64,000 nucleotides of DNA from Hymenobacter properus (GTDB lineage: Bacteria > Bacteroidota > Bacteroidia > Cytophagales > Hymenobacteraceae). Made by a program: the position numbers and the translations under genes. Under the pieces are notes generated by a model. The model searched no databases and was not told the DNA's origin. It saw nothing but the letters and a program-made list of their open reading frames with translations. Within the stretch, counting starts at the first letter, position 1, and every line of letters begins with the position of its first letter. The DNA is taken from positions 806,001 through 870,000 of the forward strand of contig NZ_JADQDP010000002.1 in assembly GCF_015694735.1 (NCBI RefSeq), written 5' to 3'. Shown piece by piece: positions 58,653 through 64,000 of the stretch.

Positions 58653-60236
58653 CTATTTGCTGTCGGTGTCGAGGCTTTTCAGGTAGGCTACCAACTCGGT
58701 GCGCTGGGCGGGTGATACCACGTAGAAGGGGTGCGGGGCCGTTTTGCCGCGCTTTGGGTTCAGCAGCTCGTCGAGGGTAGGCACCGAGTTGTCGTGCAGG
58801 AACACGGGCTTGCGGGCCAGGTCCAGCAGCAGGGGCAGGGCGTTGCCGCGCGGGCCGCCGCCGGGGCTGGCATCCACCACCACCATCTTGTCGTCGAAGG
58901 TGCCGGGGGCGTTCTGGATGGGCGTGAGCGGGGCCTTGCGCTGGGCAATTACCTTGGGCGCATAGCCGGGCCAGATGACGTTCATCGGCACCAGTTTGGG
59001 CTGCACCGCTTCACTCTGGTTGGTGTTGTGGCACGAGGTGCAGTTTTGCGCCACGAACAGGGCCCGGCCGCTGGCCACCTGTGCGGCGTTGGTCATCACG
59101 CCTTTGGGCGCGGGCAGGCTGTTGACGTAGGCTTGCAGGTCGCGCAGCTTCTGCTCATCCACGCGCTTGCCGGTGGGCGTGGGCGGGTCGCCGGGCTTGC
59201 CTTTGAGGGCGGCTGTTACGTAGGGGTAGCCCGAAACGCCAGTGGCGGCCAGCACCTTGGTGTAGCCGGCCAGCATGGAATCGCCGGCCGCCGCGCCCAG
59301 GGTGTGAATGAACTGCCGGCCGCCGTCCGACAGCAGGTTGCTCTGGTCGAACAGGGCGGTGTACACCGTGTTGTTGAAGTCGTTCAGGTCGCTGTTCTGG
59401 CCCGATGAGCCGTAGGGCGCGGCCAAGTCCTGCCGGAAAAAGGGCGTGATGTGAATGGGATTGCCCACGCCATCGGGCGAGTCGTCGAACGAGCCCACGG
59501 GGTAGTATTTCGGGTTGCTGAAGTAGGCATCAAACTCGGCTTCGGTCGATTTGGGCGTCAGGCCCTTGGGTGCCCGGCCGATGGTGCTGCCATCGGGCAT
59601 TTGCAGTTGCGCGGTAGTGAAGAAGGCCCGCGTATTATCGCAGGTAGCCAGCAGCTTGCCCACATTGAGCGAGTGCTGCGTGGGCCCGTCGATGCGCTTG
59701 CCAATGGTGCCCTTGCCCGTCAGCTCATACAGCGACTTGTCGGTAATGGTGTGGCACAGCGCGCAGGTCACGCCCACCTTCGCACCTTTCGGCACCATGC
59801 CAATCACGGCGTTGGCCTTCACCAGCGCGTCGAGCGTGGCGGGGTCGTTCAGCCTGGGGGCTTTGGCGGGCGAGTGGTCGGTGTTGACTTCTTTCGCCAA
59901 GGCCGCTTTTAAGTCGGCGGGCATGGCGTCCACGTCGAAGTTCACGCCGGCTTTCAAGGCGTCGAGCACCGTCATCTTGGCGGCCTTCATGCCCTGGGGC
60001 ATGCGGGCGGCATCGGTCCAGAAGCCTTCGTCGCCAAAGGTTTCGTGGCGGAACACCTCGCGGCCTCGCTCGATGTTACCGACTTGCAGGGCCGTCGAAG
60101 TCGTGTCGGTTTTGGCGGCATCGGCCCCGGATACCGCAGTTTCTGTTTGGGTTGAGTTGCCGCCCTGGCACGCGGCCACTACGGCCAGCGCCGAGACAAA
60201 CAGCGCGGGGATTCGAAATTGGTGAAGGTGCTTCAT
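58653..60236 (-). CDS. Di-haem cytochrome c lipoprotein
   Basis: A protein of 527 residues. Lipobox VVAACQGGN, Cys near residue 23. Two haem sites: GVTCALCHTITDKSLYELTG near residue 158 and NCTSCHNTNQSE near residue 401. The start NIERGREVFRHETFGDEGFW and the end VVSPAQRTELVAYLKSLDT are usual for large cytochrome c/peroxidase-related proteins in Bacteroidota and other phyla. It acts outside the inner membrane in electron transfer, perhaps with the hydrolase as a stress enzyme. It follows the ECF sigma gene by 46 bases. Confidence 0.85.
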   Translation of the reverse strand: MKHLHQFRIPALFVSALAVVAACQGGNSTQTETAVSGADAAKTDTTSTALQVGNIERGREVFRHETFGDEGFWTDAARMPQGMKAAKMTVLDALKAGVNFDVDAMPADLKAALAKEVNTDHSPAKAPRLNDPATLDALVKANAVIGMVPKGAKVGVTCALCHTITDKSLYELTGKGTIGKRIDGPTQHSLNVGKLLATCDNTRAFFTTAQLQMPDGSTIGRAPKGLTPKSTEAEFDAYFSNPKYYPVGSFDDSPDGVGNPIHITPFFRQDLAAPYGSSGQNSDLNDFNNTVYTALFDQSNLLSDGGRQFIHTLGAAAGDSMLAGYTKVLAATGVSGYPYVTAALKGKPGDPPTPTGKRVDEQKLRDLQAYVNSLPAPKGVMTNAAQVASGRALFVAQNCTSCHNTNQSEAVQPKLVPMNVIWPGYAPKVIAQRKAPLTPIQNAPGTFDDKMVVVDASPGGGPRGNALPLLLDLARKPVFLHDNSVPTLDELLNPKRGKTAPHPFYVVSPAQRTELVAYLKSLDTDSK

Positions 60237-60282
60237 AAGGCGAGGCGTTGAAAAAAACGAGCAGATAGAACCGGGAATGGGT

Positions 60283-60909
60283 TTAGATGCAGAGGCGAGT
60301 CAGCGTGCTCATGGCCGCCCGGGCCCGGGTTTTGACGGTGGCCAGCGGGATGTTGAGTTGCTCGGCGGCTTCCGCCTGGGTGCAGCCGCCGAAGTAGAGC
60401 AGGTCCAGCACCTCGCGCTGCCGGGGCTTGAGGTGGAGCAGCAACTCGCGCAAGCCGATGTGCTCGGGGTTGAACGTGCTAGCGGCCGAGGCCAGCCGCA
60501 CCTCCCCATCTTCGAGGGGCTGGGTGCTACTATTGAAGCGGTGGCGAGGATTGCGCAGCGCGTCGATGGCTTGGTTGCAGCACACCCGCACCATCCAAGT
60601 GAAGAGGCGGCCGCGCGCCGCATCGTAGCTACTGATGCTGAGCCAGACCTTCAGCAGGCCTTCCTGCAACACGTCCTGCGCCAGGTCCCGGTCGCGCACC
60701 ACCCGCAGCACCACAGCCAGCAGGTTGGCCGCGTAGCGGTCGTGCAACAGGCGCAGGGCGCGCTCGTCGCGGGCCAGCAGACGCTGCACCAGCCTGGTTT
60801 CTTCCGACTCCGTTTCCGGTGGCAGCGCACCGACGGCGGGCAAGGCCTCCGGCAGCGGACCTGATGGAGAAGCATAAGCAGCCGGCTGCAGGGTAGTAGA
60901 AAAGAGCAT
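60283..60909 (-). CDS. ECF-type RNA polymerase sigma factor
   Basis: A protein of 208 residues with regions sigma-2 (RLVQRLLARDERALRLLHDR, DLAQDVLQEGLLKVWLSISS, RGRLFTWMVRVCCNQAID) and sigma-4 (LKPRQREVLDLLYFGGCTQA, EAAEQLNIPLATVKTRARAA). Between them is a short linker, so it is a group 4 factor of the SigK/RpoE type. No anti-sigma gene is next to it; the neighbour is the cytochrome gene. It probably directs the operon with the cytochrome and hydrolases. The 162-base gap to 61072 shows no recognisable promoter box. Confidence 0.9.
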   Translation of the reverse strand: MLFSTTLQPAAYASPSGPLPEALPAVGALPPETESEETRLVQRLLARDERALRLLHDRYAANLLAVVLRVVRDRDLAQDVLQEGLLKVWLSISSYDAARGRLFTWMVRVCCNQAIDALRNPRHRFNSSTQPLEDGEVRLASAASTFNPEHIGLRELLLHLKPRQREVLDLLYFGGCTQAEAAEQLNIPLATVKTRARAAMSTLTRLCI

Positions 60910-61071
60910 GAAGCAGCCGCGTCTTGCAGCGAATAGCTTGGAAAAGCCTCCGTTTCAATCCAGAGAATGCTCCGGCATACGTGCCTTTGTCAGCTGCGAA
61001 GGGTATGCTGTGACGAAACGGCTCTCAACCGGGACGAACTGCCCGCCCCCTAGCCCGCGCGTGACCCCCGG

Positions 61072-61842
61072 CTAAACACTGTGTAGTTGAATAAACTGCT
61101 GAATGACTCCGGTATAGCTGCGCGAAGAAGTCAGGTGCGTCCCGTCGAGTAGCTTGAGCAGGTATTCGCCGTGGGTCCAGGGCCGCAGCTCCTGCACGTG
61201 CTGGGTATTCACAATCAAGGAGCGGTGAATGCGCAGGAACAGCTGCGGGTCGAGCTGCTGCGCGAGCTGGCCCAGGGTGGTGCGCAGCAGGTGGGGCGTG
61301 CCCTGGGCGTGCACCGTCACGTAGTTCCCGGTGGCTTCCAGGTAGGCTACCTGCGCGGTGGGCACAAAATACAGGCGGCCCGGCTGCTTGATAAGCAGCT
61401 GCGCCGGGAAATGGCCCGCAAGCGGCGGCAAATCTGCGGGCGCGGCAACCGCCGCCCCGGCCCGGTACTGGCCGACGCGGTGCCGGACGTGGGCCAGGCA
61501 GCGGGCAAACCGGTCGGGGTCGAGCGGCTTGAGCAGGTAGTCGACGGCATGGGCCGCGAAGGCTTGCAGCAAGTAGTGGTCGTACGCCGTCACGAACACT
61601 ACCAGTGGCAACGCCAGCGGCGGCAGCTGCTGCGCCAGCTGCAGGCCATCAAGGCCGGGCATGTGCACGTCCAGAAACACCAGGTCGACGGCAGCCGGCT
61701 CCTGGGCCAGCACCTGCAGCGCCTCCGCGCCCGAGGCGCACTCGCCCTGCACCGCAAAGTCCGGGTGGTCGGCCAGCAGCTGCCGGATGCGCCGGCGGGC
61801 CAGGGGTTCGTCGTCTACTATCAGGGTCCGAAACGAACTCAC
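61072..61842 (-). CDS. LytTR-family response regulator inside the Tn3-like element
   Basis: A protein of 256 residues: receiver with TLIVDDEPLARRRI, LVFLDVHMPGLDGLQL (phospho-acceptor) and YLLKPLDPDRF; LytTR domain about 150-256 with LLIKQPGRLYFVPTAQVAYL and LFLRIHRSLIVNTQHVQELR. It overlaps the kinase gene by four bases (ATGA). It is the third LytTR protein of the window, here as cargo between Tn3-type ends. Confidence 0.9.
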   Translation of the reverse strand: MSSFRTLIVDDEPLARRRIRQLLADHPDFAVQGECASGAEALQVLAQEPAAVDLVFLDVHMPGLDGLQLAQQLPPLALPLVVFVTAYDHYLLQAFAAHAVDYLLKPLDPDRFARCLAHVRHRVGQYRAGAAVAAPADLPPLAGHFPAQLLIKQPGRLYFVPTAQVAYLEATGNYVTVHAQGTPHLLRTTLGQLAQQLDPQLFLRIHRSLIVNTQHVQELRPWTHGEYLLKLLDGTHLTSSRSYTGVIQQFIQLHSV

Positions 61843-62909
61843 GGCTGCGGCGAAATCAGGGTAGTAAACGGCAGTTCGAGGCGCACCACCGCACCTTGCG
61901 CCGGGGCCGCCTCCAGGGCCAGCGCGTAGCGCGTGCCATAGAGCAACCGGAGCCGCTGCTCGGTGTTGGCCAGGCCCACGCCGTGGGGCGTAGTCGGGTA
62001 CGGCCCCGGGCCGGAGTCGCGCACTTCCAGCACCAGCTGGTCGCCCCGCCGGTCGGCCCGGATGTGGACGCTGCCCACGCCGGGCGCGCTCAGCCCGTGG
62101 CGCACGGCGTTCTCCACCAGGGGCTGCAGCAGCAAGTGCGGCACCACAGCCAGTTGGGCAGCCGGCGTCACCTCCACCGAAACAGCGAGGCGGCCGGCAA
62201 AGCGCACCTGCTCCATTTCCAGGTACAGCTCAATGAAGTGCAGCTCCTGCGCCAGCGGTACCTGATGGGCATCGGTGTGGTCGAGCACCAGGCGCAGAAA
62301 CTCGCCCAGTTTGGCCGTCATGCGCTGCGCGGCCCGGGGCTCGTCGCCGATGAGCGTGGCAATGCCGTTGAGCGTGTTAAACAGGAAATGCGGGTTGAGC
62401 TGCTGCTTGAGTACCTGCAGCTGGCTCTGCGCGAGCTGCATTTCCAGACGGCTGGCCTCCACGTTGCGACGCTGCCACCTGGCGTAGTAGTCAAGGGCGT
62501 ACACCACGAACAGCAGCATCCAGTAGATGGGCACCCAGAAGTTAACGCCCGAGAAGATAGCCGCCCAGGAAACCGGCGCCTGGGCATTGCCCACCAGAAA
62601 GAGCGCGCTCAGGAACACGGCCCGGTAGGCAATGGTGAGCGCCACGCTGGCCGCGGCGTGCACCAGCAGGTAAGGCAGCCAGTGGGCCCGGCCCGCCGTG
62701 AGGTCGAAGCGCTGGGCCAGCACGAAAACCAGGGGCGTGAGCAGCGTCCCCGTCAGGCCGTAAATCAGGGGCGCGAGCAGCAGCGTGCGCCCGTGCCAGG
62801 GCGCTGCTCCGATGAGGGCCTGCGCATACACCAGCACCAGCATAAAAAGCGTGAACAATCCCCAGGCGGCCGCGATACGCAGCCAGGTGAGGCGGTGCAG
62901 AAGGAGCAT
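61839..62909 (-). CDS. LytS-type sensor histidine kinase inside the Tn3-like element
   Basis: A protein of 356 residues with four to five membrane helices in residues 5-150. His box QLNPHFLFNTLNGIATLIGD, N box LQPLVENAVRHGLSAPGVG, and G box TTPHGVGLANTEQRLRLLYG are intact. It pairs with the overlapping LytTR gene. About 190 bases separate its start from the transposase remnant on the other strand; nothing clear is coded there. Confidence 0.9.
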   Translation of the reverse strand: MLLLHRLTWLRIAAAWGLFTLFMLVLVYAQALIGAAPWHGRTLLLAPLIYGLTGTLLTPLVFVLAQRFDLTAGRAHWLPYLLVHAAASVALTIAYRAVFLSALFLVGNAQAPVSWAAIFSGVNFWVPIYWMLLFVVYALDYYARWQRRNVEASRLEMQLAQSQLQVLKQQLNPHFLFNTLNGIATLIGDEPRAAQRMTAKLGEFLRLVLDHTDAHQVPLAQELHFIELYLEMEQVRFAGRLAVSVEVTPAAQLAVVPHLLLQPLVENAVRHGLSAPGVGSVHIRADRRGDQLVLEVRDSGPGPYPTTPHGVGLANTEQRLRLLYGTRYALALEAAPAQGAVVRLELPFTTLISPQP

Positions 62910-63104
62910 GCGCGGAAACCAGGTGAATAGGTCCCAACGGGAAAACCCAGCTCCGAGTTGAAACGGGATGCTTCACGGCCCTATATGCCGCCACCCAACA
63001 GGCATCGCACCGGCCCTAGTCACCCTGGTAGCCACGCGCGGCAAGGGCATTGTTCAGGCGCGGGTCGCGGGGCTGGTCACCGGCTTTACCGTTCCGTGTA
63101 GGCC

Positions 63105-63257
63105 ATGCGTGCCCACGGCCCGCCGGTGGACGAAGTGCTGTTGCCCCACTTATCGCCGCGGGGCTGGAAGCAAATTAACCTGAAAGGGGACTGTTCGTGG
63201 TGCACAAAACGCGCACCCGGTAAGCTTAAGCCCTTATGGCCCCTTTCCAAGCCTTAA
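63105..63257 (+). pseudogene. Tn3-family transposase C-terminal remnant
   Basis: Fifty codons read MRAHGPPVDEVLLPHLSPRG, then WKQINLKGDCSWCTKRAPGK. This follows the conserved Tn3 transposase end, LRAQGxPVdexLLxHLSPLGWEHINLtGDYxW, with changes. A stop (TAG) stands right before it and the rest of a transposase of about 1000 residues is missing. Its stop codon lies inside the right terminal repeat, as in Tn3 elements, which supports the assignment. Confidence 0.75.
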
Positions 63258-63290
63258 CGTGCTATTTATTCCATTTTCTGAGAGGGCCCC
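63253..63290 (-). repeat. Right terminal inverted repeat
   Basis: Reverse complement opens GGGGCCCTCTCAGAAAAT and matches the left copy at 34 of 38 positions. The flank to the right is CACTT. Confidence 0.8.
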
Positions 63291-63415
63291 CACTTGGTTC
63301 GGCCCGTTCGCCTGACCGTGCTTTTGATTCTTTTCAGTGGCGCTTTCAGGACGCAGCCTAATTCGAGCAAATACTTGCGGGCAGCCTTTACGGCGTTGGC
63401 TCGTGCGGCTGCCCC
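63266..63415 (-). pseudogene. Decayed reading frame ending in the right terminal repeat
   Basis: Fifty codons without stop begin GAAARANAVKAARKYLLELG and end WGPSQKME with the stop inside the terminal repeat. The same strand has MTTDERQTLAKGRIT from an ATG at 63501, then TAG in another frame, and a full-match -7 box TACTTTTG at 63521-63528. It looks like a gene broken by the element's insertion and by frameshifts; the family is unknown to me. Confidence 0.35.
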
Positions 63416-64000
63416 ACCCAATCAGCGGAACAATCGTCTGAGAGGTCGCCTCGCTAGGTGATGCGCCCTTTCGCCAGGGTTTGTCGCTCATCGGTTGTCA
63501 TGTTTCTTGAACCGACGGAGCAAAAGTAGCAAGAACGCTCCTTTAACTGAACGACTGAAGTCCACTGTCTGCAAGTTCGGCAAGAGCCTGAAACCATCTG
63601 TCTTGGCGTCTGCCGAGTTTAAGAAACCCGTCTACGATTCAAAGTTTACGAAACGGCATTAGGGGATGAGTTTCGTAAACACGACTATGCCCGGAGGGAC
63701 TAATTCTACTTAGCGCTTACCGATTGTCATAAAAGACCCCGTTCAAGTGGTTGACCATTCCAGGCTTTTCAACGGCATGGACTGCCCTCTATTACCAGGC
63801 ACCTCCTGCACCAATCGCGCTGAACGCGGTCGAGTTCGCCCCCGTGGCCGGCGAGTCCGGTTGTGATTAAGGCGAGTTCAGGCGGTTTGTGCTTACCCAA
63901 CGGCGGACTCTGCCGTTGTTTTGAGCAGTTGGGCTACTGGTAAGTAGCCTGTTGCCTGTAAACACGTGAGCCATGTAAGAGCATGGCTGTGTTTTAACCG
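63416..64000. other. Right end, decayed or non-coding
   Basis: 11-base arms GTTTACGAAAC (63644-63654) and GTTTCGTAAAC (63670-63680) form an inverted repeat that could be a recombination site. An open stretch near 63727-63870 ends in a TAA, and a terminator-like hairpin CAACGGC / GCCGTTG with TTTT lies at 63898-63922. No recognisable product. Confidence 0.4.

Larger units (their letters stand above)
56260..63290. mobile_element. Tn3-family-like element, 7031 bp, transposase lost
   Basis: Bounded by 38-bp inverted repeats that begin GGGG, as Tn3-family ends do: 56260-56297 and, reversed, 63253-63290, with 34 of 38 bases matching. The flanks are TACTT and CACTT, four of five identical, compatible with a 5-bp target duplication. 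At the right end the last 50 codons of a Tn3-type transposase run into the repeat; at the left end a resolvase C-terminus is left. Between are two hydrolases, a cytochrome, a sigma factor and a two-component pair. It cannot move by itself now. A chance pairing of two older ends is possible but less likely given the flanks. Confidence 0.75.

Overview
The window reads as one chromosomal stretch of a high-GC member of the Bacteroidota, most like Hymenobacter or a close Cytophagales relative. The signs are type IX secretion (T9SS) C-terminal domains of both sorting types, many SusD-less outer-membrane barrels and Cys-lipoproteins, several LytS/LytTR two-component pairs, Bacteroidota-type -7 boxes (TAnnTTTG) with few Shine-Dalgarno sites, and dispersed GTCATGCTGAGCGCAGCCGAAGCATC-like palindromes between genes. 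No rRNA, tRNA or CRISPR array was recognised.

Layout. 0-6.5 kb: a four-gene plus-strand module pairing an actin/Hsp70-fold ATPase (cut by the left edge) and a membrane-anchored linker protein with a MotA/ExbB-type and a MotB/OmpA-type subunit; it looks like an ion-driven motor of unknown purpose. 6.7-9.4 kb: a DUF4386 membrane protein, class II fructose-bisphosphate aldolase and a tiny T9SS-tail protein. 9.6-13.7 kb: an overlapping operon of a urea transporter/M23 peptidase fusion, a TPR plus outer-membrane barrel protein, and a TPR protein. 13.9-18.7 kb: PqqD-like protein, ATP-grasp ligase and PLP decarboxylase (a small biosynthetic unit) behind a large type B T9SS protein. 18.9-20.5 kb: small lipoprotein and di-haem peroxidase.

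20.8-28.2 kb is a signalling block: a LytS/LytTR pair, a SciP/DUF1153-like small protein, then a Kai-like cluster (KaiC, two KaiBs, a PAS histidine kinase, a CheY-type receiver) and an acetyltransferase. 28.2-35.5 kb is carbon metabolism: two LacI regulators around a FucP-type sugar transporter, PaaZ, and a pectinesterase. 35.6-37.8 kb is an extracytoplasmic flavinylation pair (ApbE-DUF2271 and PepSY protein). 38-54 kb holds secreted and outer-membrane proteins around four LytS-type kinases sharing one LytTR regulator. Three to four arrays of LytTR-like half-sites with a strict 21-bp period lie in front of this kinase cluster and of neighbouring envelope genes, which suggests one local regulon.

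54.8-64 kb is recently acquired or rearranged DNA. A TMEM175-like channel and a double-ABM-domain protein precede a 7.03-kb element bounded by 38-bp Tn3-family terminal inverted repeats (56260-56297 and 63253-63290; 34 of 38 bases match; near-identical 5-bp flanks TACTT/CACTT). It carries remnants of a resolvase and of a Tn3 transposase C-terminus at its two ends, and inside them two alpha/beta hydrolases, a di-haem cytochrome, an ECF sigma factor and a LytS/LytTR pair. The last 700 bases hold only decayed coding sequence.
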